From positions 4,727 to 68,726 of the forward strand of contig NW_005179138.1 of the NCBI RefSeq assembly GCF_000350225.1: DNA of 64,000 nucleotides, read 5' to 3'. Under the pieces are notes generated by a model, which was given only the letters and a program-made list of their open reading frames with translations, was not told the origin of the DNA and ran no database searches. The DNA comes from Chondrus crispus (Eukaryota > Rhodophyta > Florideophyceae > Gigartinales > Gigartinaceae). Position numbers and translations under genes: made by a program. Below, piece by piece: positions 28,800 through 40,010 of this stretch; the stretch's first letter is position 1; each line of letters opens with the position of its first letter.

Positions 28800-31397
28800 T
28801 CACGCGACCGCGTGTACGTAACCGTCTTTACCCTTTTTTCGAACTACCGGTGCTATCGGAGCTACCCCCTGGCTATCGACGGCCAGGTCTTCTCCTGGTA
28901 GGCGGCCGCGTAGGTCGGGACTATTCCTCCCCTGGGGCTCGGCAGCCTTGGCGAAGTACTCGGGTACTTCCGGGCCTTGACCTGCGGCGTCCGGTCGTCG
29001 CAGGATATGGGGAACGAAGCGAGCCGGTTCTCCTTCGTTACCCTCCGTGGGTAGGGGGTACGGATCCTCTACCCAGTCTTGCAGGTACATTATCGCATTC
29101 TGTACCTGTTGGGGTAACCGAGAACGGTCTCGGTCCCCTCTCCCTCCTTGGCGGGAGTACCTTGTGTCGGCCTGGCGGTAGTCGGGCCGATCCCGACGAT
29201 CGAGTTCGGTACGACGATACCGGCCTCCACGGGGGGCGAAGCGAGCGCCCCCACCCGACCGATTCGGGAATCCTTGACGCGGGGGACGACCCTCGCCGAC
29301 CGCTTGCCGGAGTAGATTGCGCGCCCCGGGGCGCGTCTCCATCTGGTAGCGGTAGTTCCTGTACGCCGTGAACATTCGTTGTTCCGGCGACAGGAACGGG
29401 CAGGCGTACATGGCGTGTCCGTACGTACTACATAGCCAGCACACGTAGGCGCTGCCGTTCGTTGAGGCGAAGGTCGCCGCGTGACGCGCCTCCTCATCGG
29501 TGAGGAGGGGCACGCGAGGGGCTTCACCTCCGGTATCTCGGTTCGATATGTCGAGCTCGGCGACCCGGGGGTCCGTACCCCTGGGTTCTCTTGGAGTGGC
29601 CGCGAACGCGGTCGCGTAGCTCGACGTCGTTCCGGTCGACATCGGTGAAGGGGATCGACCCCCTACTGGCCCTGCTCCTTGCGTAATGAGGACAGGGTCG
29701 GCATGCCACTCATCCTCCCCGACATGGAGGGTAGAGGAGGGCGAACTTGTTGCGGCAAACTTCGTAGTCATGCCAGCCCTCCCTGCCTGTTTCGAATCCG
29801 GCAGAGGTAAACCGCGCCGAGCGCGGTAAGTGGTTCCTTCTGCCGTTGCGATACGGCGGATGGTCGGAAGATCGGTCTTCTGGCGGCTCGGCAGCCGCTG
29901 CACTGTCTCGGAAACTGCGGCACGGGTCGCAGGAGCGAGTCCCCGCACAAAGTAGTGCGCGAGGGACTGTTCGGAGAACACTGCCGTGCACCGGAACGCG
30001 GCCGTTTCGAGCCGATCCGCGAACGTGCTCTCCGTTTCATCAGATTGCTGTCGCGCCGTCGCGACAGCGTCGTACGCTTCACCTAACACGTCGTCGGTTA
30101 GGTAGCGTTTCAGGAACTGGTTCACGAGTCCCGGCCAACTCACGTCGTCGTGTAGTTGGTCGGCGCGGAGGCCACACATCGTATAACTCGTATACAGGCG
30201 CTCCGCGTCGCGCTCTAAGAAGTGCGCGAGGACTCTCACGGCAACACCTTCGGTCAGGTGTTGCGAGTTGAAGGTTATCCGAATATCCTTCAAGAACGGT
30301 AGGAGCTGGATCGGGTCCGTACCGTCAAAGCTCCTCATCGTAGGACGGATCCCACGGCATCGTTGGACGTACTTCGCGATCCGTCCGGCGTCACCCGAGG
30401 TGACGAGCCTCGAGGTGTTATCCCAGCGGTACATACGATAGTCAGCGACGGCGCTGAACTCTTGGATCATCGTATGCACCGGCTCGAGCCCGGGCTCGGC
30501 CGGACCTAGCGTGCCGAAGGAGGTAACCGGTAGCGTTCGGACGTCTACCGGACCTAGATGCTCTGCATAACTCGCCGGCGGGTAGCCGCCCCAGCGGGGA
30601 TCGACGGAGAACATCGGTTCTCCGGATCCGCGAGCGGCTCCTCCACGGTCCTGTTCGTCCGCGTACGATACGCGGTCCATCTGCCGCCTACTTACGGGGA
30701 TAGGCGGCAATGCTTGGGTCTCGGACGCGAGATTCGCGCCCATCGGTGGACGGTTTCCTTCCGCAGTCCGACTGGCGTCGGCGCTAGTCGGACGCCAACC
30801 TTCCGGAGCGACGGCGCTCGGAGGTACGGCACCACCGGGCCCTCTCGTGAGGGCACCGGGCAGCCTTGCGGCCATGGTCCGTTCCATGTCACGAGCACGT
30901 TGTCGCGTAGCGTTGAGCTCGGCGGAGAGGTGCGCAAACGCACCCAACTGCTCTGGTGACGGGGACGGTCGATCGTCGGGACGTCTCGTCGAGGTCGTCC
31001 TCGTGGGGCGACCTTGCCCGTGCAGTGCGGGCTGTGCGAGGCGTGAGTCTTCGACGAGCACCAGTCGCGAGTGTAACTTGTCGGCTAGTGCTCGGAGATT
31101 CTCCAAGGACTGGCTGACTCGATTGAACCTCCCTTCACGTAGGGAGCGGAGCTCGTCCATACATCGCGAGTAGACGGCGTCCGTCACGTCTATACGGAGT
31201 GAAGTACGGACTTCCTCGATGTAGTCAGCTATGCGATCGAACATCGCAGCCGCTTGTCCTTCGGGGGACTCGGGCGACGGTTCGCGGTCTCGGAGACCAG
31301 CGTCGCCGTCGCCGAACGGCGGTGATGGTGCGTGCATAGCAGCCGCCCTCAGATCCGCCGGTTCGGACCGGATCGAGGTGGCGTATTCTTGACTCAT
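28800..31397 (-). CDS. gag: Gag of D (865 aa)
   Basis: The open frame extends upstream into the LTR, but the first ATG after the primer binding site is at 31395-31397, so I start there. The order is a helical, charged N-terminus, a Pro-rich middle, a capsid-like helical domain ('LLPFLKDIRITFNSQHLTEG...WPGLVNQFLKRYL') and a CX2CX4HX4C zinc knuckle ('CWLCSTYGHAMYAC', about 29404-29446). An Arg/Gly-rich nucleic-acid-binding tail ends it. Gag packages the RNA and forms the particle in the cytoplasm. The frame ends about 110 nt before the protease frame, which lies in another phase. Confidence 0.85.
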   Translation of the reverse strand: MSQEYATSIRSEPADLRAAAMHAPSPPFGDGDAGLRDREPSPESPEGQAAAMFDRIADYIEEVRTSLRIDVTDAVYSRCMDELRSLREGRFNRVSQSLENLRALADKLHSRLVLVEDSRLAQPALHGQGRPTRTTSTRRPDDRPSPSPEQLGAFAHLSAELNATRQRARDMERTMAARLPGALTRGPGGAVPPSAVAPEGWRPTSADASRTAEGNRPPMGANLASETQALPPIPVSRRQMDRVSYADEQDRGGAARGSGEPMFSVDPRWGGYPPASYAEHLGPVDVRTLPVTSFGTLGPAEPGLEPVHTMIQEFSAVADYRMYRWDNTSRLVTSGDAGRIAKYVQRCRGIRPTMRSFDGTDPIQLLPFLKDIRITFNSQHLTEGVAVRVLAHFLERDAERLYTSYTMCGLRADQLHDDVSWPGLVNQFLKRYLTDDVLGEAYDAVATARQQSDETESTFADRLETAAFRCTAVFSEQSLAHYFVRGLAPATRAAVSETVQRLPSRQKTDLPTIRRIATAEGTTYRARRGLPLPDSKQAGRAGMTTKFAATSSPSSTLHVGEDEWHADPVLITQGAGPVGGRSPSPMSTGTTSSYATAFAATPREPRGTDPRVAELDISNRDTGGEAPRVPLLTDEEARHAATFASTNGSAYVCWLCSTYGHAMYACPFLSPEQRMFTAYRNYRYQMETRPGARNLLRQAVGEGRPPRQGFPNRSGGGARFAPRGGRYRRTELDRRDRPDYRQADTRYSRQGGRGDRDRSRLPQQVQNAIMYLQDWVEDPYPLPTEGNEGEPARFVPHILRRPDAAGQGPEVPEYFAKAAEPQGRNSPDLRGRLPGEDLAVDSQGVAPIAPVVRKKGKDGYVHAVA

Positions 31398-31454
31398 CTC
31401 ACCGCGTACGGACGCGGAGGAAAAAGAAAGTCTTCTCGGAAAGATCTCGAGGTC

Positions 31455-31472
31455 TTCTAGGTCGGGAGACCA
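31455..31472 (-). other. Primer binding site of D
   Basis: On the minus strand TGGTCTCCCGACCTAGAA lies 1 nt after the 5' LTR. The same 18 nt occur in A (48105-48122) and C (61728-61745). The implied primer 3' end has discriminator A, acceptor strand TCGGGAG and T-stem CTAGG. This fits eukaryotic tRNA-Tyr, which has the unusual C1:G72 pair. Confidence 0.8.
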
Positions 31473-31473
31473 C

Positions 31474-32173
31474 TGTAGCATAAACACCCCCAGACGACTG
31501 GAGGTGTATGCGCAGTTCGACTTGTAGACCCCGGATCGGAGAAGGGGTGAAGCGGGCCAACCAGCTACGGAACCGGGCTCGGGCCCGGGTAGCGGTGGTA
31601 GAGCGGGAGCGAGCAGGGACGCGCGCACGCACGAGCGGATCGACGCCTCGACGCCCCGGAGCAGCACTGGGTGACGTACCAGTGCTGACGGGCGGAGGCG
31701 GTTCCTTGCTCGCTCGCGTGCTGCGCGTCCACTCCGGCTCGGCTCCGACTAAACGCGCGAGAAGAGCGAAGGCGACGTTTAGAATAAGCTGGGTGGACTG
31801 ACCTTGGCGGTCGGTTGAGGACAAGCCCGTGCTTGTCCCCTTCCGCCGCCGTCGGTCCGCACCATATTTAATATACAAAACAATCTATCATAACACTACA
31901 GTACCAAGGTACTGTAGTGGGCTACTGTAGTGCAGGTCGGCCTGCACTGTAATACTGTCAGCTATGTCGAGGCTGACAGTACACGTATTACTCGTGGTGC
32001 GTGCGCGCTTCGTTCGCGCGCTGTACACGTGTGCACGTGTATGCGCGTGTCCTTTGTCCCCGTGGTGTACACGTGGACACGCGCGGTTGTACTGTAGAGC
32101 TCGACGCTCTACAGTAGCTGATCTAGTTCTTGATCTAATCTAATTTAAAGCCCCAGGGGGGGGTTATACTACA
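31474..32173 (-). repeat. 5' LTR of D (700 bp)
   Basis: Contains a TATA-like TATATTAAATATGG on the minus strand (31862-31876). The hairpin-rich U3 lies upstream of it at 31894-32114. It ends at AGCAT, the target duplication. Confidence 0.95.
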
Positions 32174-32178
32174 AGCAT

Positions 32179-33018
32179 AACGAACACGCATGTGGGAATC
32201 ATTACTGTCACCGCCCCAGCAGCACCAGTTATAAAGACCCAGAGTATGAAACTTACCCCATCCAAGTGGCCTACAAAATCTACAGGGCGGCGTTCGAGAC
32301 ATCGAGATGCAAGAAGATCGGGGACGGCTCGTTCTTTGACGCTCGACGTACGTGGAACAGGTTGTTGAATGATTTCCCTATTTCGGAAAACGCGGAACGT
32401 CGACTGATCCCATGCGCCTTTGAGAAATATGCGCTTCGAGTGTACGAGGATGTGGCTCGTACCTACATCAACGCATCCGTCGAGACGTTGTGGAGCCGTT
32501 TGGAGGATAGGTTGTGTAGCAAGGCCCACCGCACAGCGCTGCAGGACACTTTCTTCGCACTGCGCTGGAACGAACGCCAGGAGTCCGTTGCGACATACGC
32601 AGACCGTTTGAGATCGGCATCCATGACCTTAGCGACACCGGTATCTGATGAGGTCCTACTGAACCGCTTCAAGGCGGGACTTCCGCAGAAGTTGCAAGAC
32701 CAAGCCGTGTTGGTAACAGGAGATTTTGAGTCGGTGGTCAGTGAGGTATCCCGTCTGTCATCGGCACAACAGAATACAGCCCGGGAGCATGTCGGGGAGA
32801 TTGCAGAGCCGGCGAAACAGGCGTCGGTGCACTCAGTCGCTGTCAGGCCGCCCGACGAGCGTTTTGGTCATGTCAAATGCCACTATTGTCAACGCATGGG
32901 CCATATCGTGCGTTACTGTGACAAAGGCAGGGCGGACATGGCAAGGGAGAATGCCGTTAGGGGTGCGGGAAAAGGAATGGGGGGTATGAATCCCGCGATG
33001 CGGCACGCCAGAAATTAA
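32179..33018 (+). pseudogene. gag: Gag of B, C-terminal part
   Basis: Continues the frame cut at 17965 once D and one AGCAT are removed. A capsid-like helical region ('ALQDTFFALRWNERQESVAT', 'LLNRFKAGLPQKLQDQ') is followed by a CX2CX4HX4C zinc knuckle ('CHYCQRMGHIVRYC', 32878-32919) and a short basic tail. The sequence is open from 32179 to the stop at 33016-33018. The gene as a whole is broken by D and by a frameshift near 17650. Confidence 0.8.
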
Positions 33019-33029
33019 AAACCGCCAAA

Positions 33030-36000
33030 GTGACGACGGAAGGGGAACAGGAGCAGGTGTGCTCCTGCAGTGAGCCGAAAATTCAGCAAGGGTTAGACGA
33101 GGAGGAAGTAGCGGTAAGGCTACAGGCATTCGGCGAGTCGCTGGTGGTCCCTATTGATACTGCAGCCTTATCCATATGGGTGGATCATGGATGGTTTGCC
33201 GCAAACGGGGGGAAGCTGAAGTCGAGGGGTGGAGCTGCTTGTGCAGCGGATGGGGGGAAGTTGGGTGTTGTTGGTACGGGGACTCTGCAGTTTGAGTTTT
33301 GGCAGCAGACATTTACACGCGATGTGCGTGTGATGTGAACCCTCCCAGATTGGATTCTGATTGGCTGACGTTTTTGGCGAGAAAATGGATTAATTTTAGA
33401 CTTGGAAAAGGATTCTGCTTCCATCGTGGTGAAGGGCACAAGGGTATATGGCGCGTTATGTAGCCGCAACCGAGAAGCGGCAAATGTGGAGCTCGAGGAA
33501 AGTGTGTGTGCGGTCATAGAGGACGCCGATGTAGATGACACCATCAAAAACATGGACCTTCGCACTTTCTCTACGGACCTGGCAAAACGGCACCAACTAC
33601 GGCAAATTCTGTGGGATCGTCGCGAAATTTTCAAGGGATTGGGGAAAATTAAGGGAACTGCGCATATAATCGCCCTGCAACCCGATGCTAAACCCGTGTG
33701 TGAACCGTTAAGGCGCCGCCCGCCAAAGGAGGAGGAGGTTGAAAGGGCCGCTATGACGAAGTTGCTTAAACTGGGGATACTGGACCCGTCCGTATCTCCC
33801 TGGGCGGCGAACAACGTGTTCGTGCGAAAAAAGGACGGAGGTACTAGGGTTACGTCAGACTTCCGTCGGTTGAATAGTCTGATGGTAACCGACTCGTACC
33901 CCATGGAGAATGTTCGGGACACCCTCGACTGGTTGGCATCTAAACGCATCTTTTCGGTTTTCGACCTAAAAGATGGATTCTATCAGGTCGATCTACATCC
34001 TGATTCGAGGGCATGTACCGCTATCCGAACCGTGTTGGAGCTACTACATTACACCCGACTACCGCAGGGTCTGAAGAATTCGCCAGGTACGTTTCAACGC
34101 ATTATCAATTTTATTTTGGGAGACCGGAAGGGGAAGGACGTTCTGGCCTTCATAGACGATACATCCGTCGGGACGGCAACCGAGGACGAGCACCTCGCAT
34201 CGCTCGTGTCAATCTTGGACATACTACTAGCCGCTGGAGTGAGGTTAAAGCTGTCCTAATATGCATTCGGTGTAAGGAGTACGGAGATACTTGGCCACGT
34301 GGTGGACGCGAATGGGTTGCGACCATCGGACAGGCATGTGGAAGCGATCAGAGCATTGACAGAACCGGCATCAGGGGACGAGTTGATGCGATTTTTGGGT
34401 CTGGTGAATTATGTTGCGGCGTTTGTGGACCACTTCGCGGAATCGGCAGCGCCATTGTATGACGCACTGAAAGGGACGGGATTCTCCAAAAAACGCAAAC
34501 ACGGTCAGAGGCTTGTGATTCATGACTGGGAGCAGCGTTGGGGTAAGGATCAGCACGACGCTGGGCTGGAGCTGAAAACCGCGCTGAGCAAGCCGGACAT
34601 ATTAGCCGCACCGGTTCGAGGGGCGGCGAAGAAGGTGATGACTGATGCTAGTGCTTACGGGCTGGGCGGCGTGTTACCACAGCAAGAAAAGGATGGCAAC
34701 TGGAGACCGGTTTCATTCACCAGCCGGTTGTTGCGCAAGTCGGAACGCAACTACGCCCCTACAGAGCGCGAATGTCTGGCTATTGTACACGCATTGACAA
34801 AGTGGCGGCACTATCTACAGGGACAACAGTTCGTGACCGTCACTGATCACCTCTCTATCAAGTGGCTGCTAAGCCTAAAAGACCCAAGGGAAAAATTGGC
34901 AATGTGGGTGGTGGCTATTCAAGATTTCGACTTCGTGATTGAACATCGAGCTGGACCGGAGCTAGTCGTGCCCGATACGCTGAGTCGAGACGCAGTGCCA
35001 AAACCGCTTTGTCAACGATGTTACGTGCCAATTGACAGCGGCCGTCTACAAGCGATGAGTGATGCCGCAGAGGAAGAGCGAGTGGCGGCCATTGTGGAAG
35101 GCGTGGACATAAGGATGATGAACGAGGGACCTTCTATTGCAGAAGTAAGGACAGCGCAACGAGCTGAGTTTGGGGATTTACCCCAGTATGCCGACGGCCG
35201 AAAAAAAATGATGGTGGATGATGAAGGGCTGTGCTACGGTCGACACGACGAGATGAGCTCCCGGTGGTGGTACCGAAGGTGTTGGTGGATCAGGTGCTGA
35301 GGTTTGTCCACGGATCGCGGGTGAATGGCCATTATAAGATGACCAGAACAATGGCGAAGCTTGTGAGAAGGTATTGGTGGCAGACTATGGCGCGGGATAC
35401 AGTAGCCTTTATAAGAAATTGTCTACAGTGTACGGTATCGGAGGATCGTCAACCAGGTCGGCAAGCAGCGTTACAGATAGTGCACCCCAAGAGACGGTTT
35501 GCGCAGGTGGCTTTTGATATACAAACTATCACTCCCAGGACCCTACAAGGTAACATCAAGGTAGTGGCCATCATCGATGTTTTTACACGATTTGTTAGAG
35601 CAAGGCCGATCCCAGACGAGCGAGCCGAGACCATCGCCAGGGTGCTTATTGAGGACTGGATTGCAGTATTTGGCCCGATGGAGTGGTTGCTGTCAGATGG
35701 GGGAACGAACCTAGTGGGCGGCGTGATCAAGGAGTTAACCGCCATGTTGGGAATAGGGAGGTTGCAGACGTACCCGTTTCATCCACAAGCCAACGGTACA
35801 GTAGAGAGGTGGAACCGCACGCTCGCCCGGGATCTTGCTAGTTTTATGTCTACGGGAACGGATGACTGGGACGAACATGTGGCCTTGGCTTGTTTCCGCT
35901 CCAACACAGGCATTTGTGGAGCAACGGGCATGACACTCTACAAAGCGATGTTTGGGGTGGAGGCGTTCACAGCTTGGGGGGAGGTAGACCGTGGGTGTTT

Positions 36001-36689
36001 CGAGGAGGAGCCCGATAGTTTGGCAGACCGACTGGCTTTGTTACACAAACAGTTGCTAAGCAAAGCGGGAGTCTCGCGCGCGCGCGAAAAAGCAATATGA
36101 CAAGAGAGTGAATCTGGAGGTCTACAGTATCGGAGACCGGGTGCTGCTGTGGTCAGTGAAGATTGGTAAGGATGAAGGCAAGAAAATCGTCAAGCCTTGG
36201 ATCGGACCGTACCGGGTGACTGGCAAGTTTGGGCACGTGGGGTACGAGCTTACAGCTGAGGTGGGGGACAAGGTCGTTCGTGTACACGCCAACAGGTTGA
36301 GGCGTATCTCGGATCGCGTAATGGAGACGGGGGACCCGCAGGATGGCATGTTCCAGGATAGCTTGAGGACGTTGGGCCGGATCGCTGGGACTATGATGAG
36401 AAAGAATGTGCGAAGACAAGAAGTCGAACGACATTTCCGCGTACGCATCAGTGGAAGTCGTGTTACAAGTTGGACGCCGGAATCCGATCTTCCGCAGGCT
36501 GTGGTGAAGTTGTATGATTCAGGTGACGCCGCGAGAAGGAACGCAAAAGGACCGACAGCACCGGACACTACCGACGGCACAGATACGATCGCAGACGAAG
36601 GTGTATCGGCGTTAAGGGAGGATGACGTTGGCCTACAGTTGGTGGTTTGGACAGGCATGCAGGAATCGCCACTGGTCTCTGCGGAGTAA
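33030..36689 (+). pseudogene. pol: Pol of B, broken by stops and frameshifts
   Basis: Protease, RT and RNase H lie in one frame from 33030 to about 35255, interrupted by TGA at 33336 and 33366 and TAA at 34257. The protease has 'IDTAALS' in place of DTG. RT has 'FIDD' (34149-34160). RNase H has 'TDASAYGLGG'. A frameshift near 35255 moves to the integrase frame (to 36100), with HHCC, 'LSDGGTNLV' and 'HPQANGTVERWNRT'. A second shift near 36080, at a CG-repeat and A-run, leads to a GPY/F module ('WIGPYRVTGK') and a C-terminal tail with a weak chromodomain-like end ('HFRVRISGSRVTSWTPESDL'). The catalytic residues survive although the frame does not. No enzyme could be made from this copy. Confidence 0.88.
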
Positions 36690-37058
36690 GTAAGGATGCG
36701 GCGGATGGGGCGGCGTGGTGAAAGTATGCGGTGGTCACTAGGTCGAGAGAGAGTAGGAGCGCGGCACGATGTTGTTACTGTATTGAACAAGGCGATGTTA
36801 GGGGAAAGGGGTTCTGGTGCGCGGTGTTAAGATACGCAACGTTAAGGTGTGCGATAAGATCAATGCGCATGCTGGCCGGATTAACAAGTTGCGTGAGAAT
36901 CATGTGCAAGTATGGACGCAGACCGAGAAGAGGATGGCCGAGGAACGACATGGCCAAGGATGAGTATCAGTCTGGCGGCGGTTGACGCGGAATGGGAAGC
37001 GGCATGGCAAGTTGAGGATGGTCACCGTGTGGGCGAAGGATTTGCTACAAGGCACGAA
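36690..37058 (+). other. 3' untranslated region of B
   Basis: No supported ORF. The purine-rich GGGCGAAGGA (37031-37040) some 20 bp before the LTR is the only candidate polypurine tract, and it is weak. Confidence 0.4.
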
Positions 37059-37451
37059 TGTTGCAAGGGAACGGCCGGCAAGAGAAAATGGAAGTTGACA
37101 GGCCGACAGCGTGCATTAAGTAATCTATGAATTGTGTGTGAATTGTTGTGTTGTGATTGGAGTTAGTTAACAGGTGTGCATTAGTGCATTTACCACTATT
37201 ATATAGGTGGCTGAAGGGGCGTAGGGAGTGTCTATTTAAGGCATGCCAGCTCTGAGGTATCGTAATTTACGAAGCTACCCAATTAGTACTTGCAACTGTG
37301 AGAGCTATCAACCAGTAAAGTTGTATCTGTGAAAGCCTGTGAGTGCCTAATTGTGTCCAGTGTGACGCTGTCTCGTCGCATTGTCGACTGTCTGGCCGAC
37401 AGTTGAGTGTTTACTTCAACAGACACTAACGTGTGAGATCGGCACGTTACA
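37059..37451 (+). repeat. 3' LTR of B
   Basis: Same length as 16861-17253 with six single-base differences counted by eye. Confidence 0.92.
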
Positions 37452-37535
37452 GTACCCGTGGTACACGTGGTGGCGGTGAGCGCGAATTTGGCGAGATGAG
37501 GACAGCTGTCCCGGTGCCGAGTACAGTGCACTACA
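37452..37535 (-). repeat. Left LTR of A, second part, and polypurine tract
   Basis: Completes the left LTR of A (matches about 48688-48774) and ends CACTACA. Directly beyond it, on the minus strand, CTAAGAAGGGGGAT (37537-37550) is the likely polypurine tract of A. Confidence 0.85.
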
Positions 37536-37988
37536 GATCCCCCTTCTTAGAAAAACACGCGTCCTCGTGTGTATGTAGGGTAGAAATACCGGCCAACTGA
37601 GGCAGCGGCACCGACGTGGCAACCGCGATAGGAAGAGAGGGGACGTGTGCGGCGAGGTGGACCACCGAGCGACGTAGAGTCGGTCCGTTTTCCCCTAGCT
37701 CCCCTTTTTTTCTTCTCCGGGCTTGAAGTTCCAAACCGACCCTGTTCTGGAGCTTCCCTGTCGTTTCGCATTCCCCTTTTCTTACCCTCTTCGAGCCCCT
37801 TTCTTTCCGTCGGGTGTCGCCTCGGTTTCCACGACGCCGCTACAGCGTAGATCGGCAAGCGCTTCGGTCAGCGGGGAGACGCGGTTCGTTGTCCAGTGCG
37901 ACGAGCGATGGAACGGTTCCATAATCCGTATGGAGAACCGGAGAGGACAGGAGACTAGGGCTGGAACAAGTGGCCAGCACCACGCGAA

Positions 37989-39476
37989 TTGCGGGGTAGG
38001 ACGCTGGCGAACGCCCCGCTACTGTTCGAACAGGCGCCCTTCCTAAATGCAGCGGGATTACGTGACAGCCCCCTGATCCGGGCCTATGCGGACGTGACAG
38101 GGGCTCTTCCCGGGGGTTTCAGCTTACGCGCTGTATGGTCTCGTGATTTTTCCTTCCGCCTCGCGGTGGAGGAGGAACACGTGTGGCCAAAGTATCGCCG
38201 CGATGGGCGGGTTCGACGCCAGAAGTACATAGCGGCGTTGGAGCGTCGGCTCGCGAGAACGCCGTGTAGCCGCCCGATCCCTGTAGAGTGGGACTTCGAC
38301 ATATGGGCGTACCGCATTGAGGGGGATCGGGGGTACGTCGCCAATTTAAGGCGTGTGTTGGACAACTTACCAGAGCGTATCGAGGAGCCAGCTGTTGACT
38401 ACTTGTCATGGGACAAGCCAATTCTCCCCTCGCGCTTCGAGGAGTATGTAGAACGGGAAAGCAACCCGGGTTATCACGACAAGCTCAAGTTTGAGCGTCG
38501 GATGAGAAACGCCCTCGGAATTTTCGTGGCGTATGAGTGGATCGAGGCGACGACTTTCCAGCCTTAATCCCTATACGAGCAGTATCCCCAGATACCGCCG
38601 TGGTTTTCGCAGTACGAAGTCGCTGCGGACTTCCTTGCGGAGATTCCACCCTGCTTGGTGTATTTCGGCTTGAGTCTCAATGACTCGCCGCGTTCGCCCC
38701 GCTGGATGACTTTCCTTAGCGAGTGGATCGCCATTGTTGCGAAACGGTTCATATAGTCATCCGTCGATGGACGCCTATATGTGTTACCGACCATGATCAC
38801 TAAATGGTTGCGCAAGTTGATCTTGGATACTGTACTGGGCGGAGCATGGGTGTCCGATCAGCTAAATGCGCTGTTAGAAATCCACGACAAGGTGGATTGG
38901 CCGCTCGTACCGTACGGTCAAGGGCATCATTACGACCGTACGGATCGGGCGAATGCTTCGCCGGGGAGGCGCGAGGACGTCGGAGGGCCGGGGTACGGAA
39001 ATTGGATCCGGTTTGATCCGGTGACTTTTAAAAGTCTACAGCCAGAGCTGATGCGCGGCCAGGCGGAGCCGGTGGCACCAGCTATTAAACCGACGCTGAC
39101 TGTCGGGGGAGGCCCCGCAGAGGTACCTAGCAGCGAGCCCAGGTCGCCGGATGCGTCGTCGGTAGCGCGGCGTAGATTGTTTGCCGAATTGGGCGTCTCA
39201 GAGGACGAGTTGCCGAAGTTGGTGAAGAACGCCGAATTCGTGGCGGGTGTGAAACGCCTTAAGGCGGCTGCAGACGCGGGTGGCACCGCGCCCGTAACGG
39301 ACACCCAGATGGTAGTAGAGGTATCAAACGTGGAGGTGGCGCCGACCGTGGCGCAGCCTCCTGTAGCGACGGCGACCGCAGGTGACCCGGTTGACTCCGA
39401 CGGGGGGTCGGTCCCTTCGGATGCCCCGGCTGCGCCGGTGGCGGGTGTCGAGGAAGACCTCGTCGATTATGAATAA
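37989..39476 (+). pseudogene. Antisense accessory ORF of A, two in-frame stops
   Basis: This is one continuous phase on the strand opposite to gag-pol, interrupted by TAA at 38565-38567 and TAG at 38754-38756. The true N-terminus is unclear: the frame opens after a TAG at 37956, and no ATG is obvious before 'LLFEQAPFL'. Recognisable blocks, in order, are 'GLRDSPLIRAYADVTGALPGG', 'DIWAYRIEGDRGY', 'YLSWDKPILP', 'VAYEWIEA', 'PPWFSQYEVAADF', 'VYFGLSLNDSP', 'KVDWPLVPYG', then a disordered Pro/Ala tail with 'RRRLFAELGVSEDELPKLV'. All have counterparts in the same order in element C. Similar length, order and location in two separate elements indicate a conserved gene, here decayed. Confidence 0.65.
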
Positions 39477-40010
39477 TCGGGGGTAGTCGGGTGTGCGCCC
39501 TCATACGGGGCACCCCTTGGTAACGCGAGACGCGCATGTCGGCACCGAGAAGGTGGGTTAGGGTAGTCAGTAAAACGGGACCTCTTCTCCTCTCGATCGC
39601 CATACCGAGGCGCGTTCTGTCGCGCGACGGCGCGTAGCGTTCAATTGTTTGGGGCGACGAGCGCGGCGATGGGTATGACGGGCGGGATCGAGTCTTAGTG
39701 ACGAGGACGTCCGCTTGCGACCGCGTGGCAGCTTCATTGGTGGCTAGCGCGCACGGCGAGCCGAGCGGCGCCCGGGACCGGCGCGGCGATAGGCTGAGTC
39801 ATTCATACTTGCCCGTCCGGCCAGCTGCGCCTCCTCCTGAGGACCCTTCTTGTACCCGGTGGGAGACGGTCGCGGCGACAGGGCTATCTGAGGCGCGGGT
39901 ACGTCGCCAAAGCAAGCGTCGTTGGCCTCACAAATAGTCCCTTGCCCCCAATTCAACTTACCCCGTCCGCAAGCCTTTCTTAAACAGAGGGGCTATAGAA
40001 AATTGTTCTG
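39477..40010. other. Gap between antisense ORF and captured fragment in A
   Basis: No supported ORF, repeat or RNA gene. Confidence 0.4.

Larger units (their letters stand above)
17966..32173 (-). mobile_element. Element D: youngest, apparently intact Ty3/gypsy retrotransposon
   Basis: D is 14.2 kb, flanked by AGCAT (17961-17965 and 32174-32178). Deleting it and one AGCAT restores the gag frame of B. The LTRs 17966-18666 and 31474-32173 differ, by eye, by one substitution and one base in a G-run. On the minus strand the order is primer binding site, gag (865 aa), protease (438 aa), RT-RNase H-integrase-chromodomain (1126 aa), a 2.9-kb gap, an 822-aa antisense ORF, polypurine tract and LTR. 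All ORFs are open, so D could be competent. Confidence 0.92.
16861..37451 (+). mobile_element. Element B: smaller Ty3/gypsy element inside the left LTR of A
   Basis: The 4-bp duplication GTAC is at 16857-16860 and 37452-37455. The empty site GGGTACCC is present in the right LTR of A at about 48690. The LTRs (16861-17253 and 37059-37451) are each 393 bp and begin TGTTGC and end TTACA. By eye they differ at 6 positions, two of them CpG to TpG. B is oriented opposite to A, C and D and belongs to a different lineage (RT motif FIDD, no full chromodomain, no antisense gene). Its own length is about 6.4 kb. Gag is split by element D. Confidence 0.9.

Noticed and set aside
31398-31667. Upstream extension of the D gag frame into the LTR
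   Set aside because: It would start inside the LTR before the primer binding site. The first ATG after the site, at 31397, is the sensible start.
37959-39476. Recoding (stop readthrough) in the antisense ORF of A
   Set aside because: The two stops are different codons (TAA and TAG), and the homologous frame in C has different lesions. Decay is simpler.
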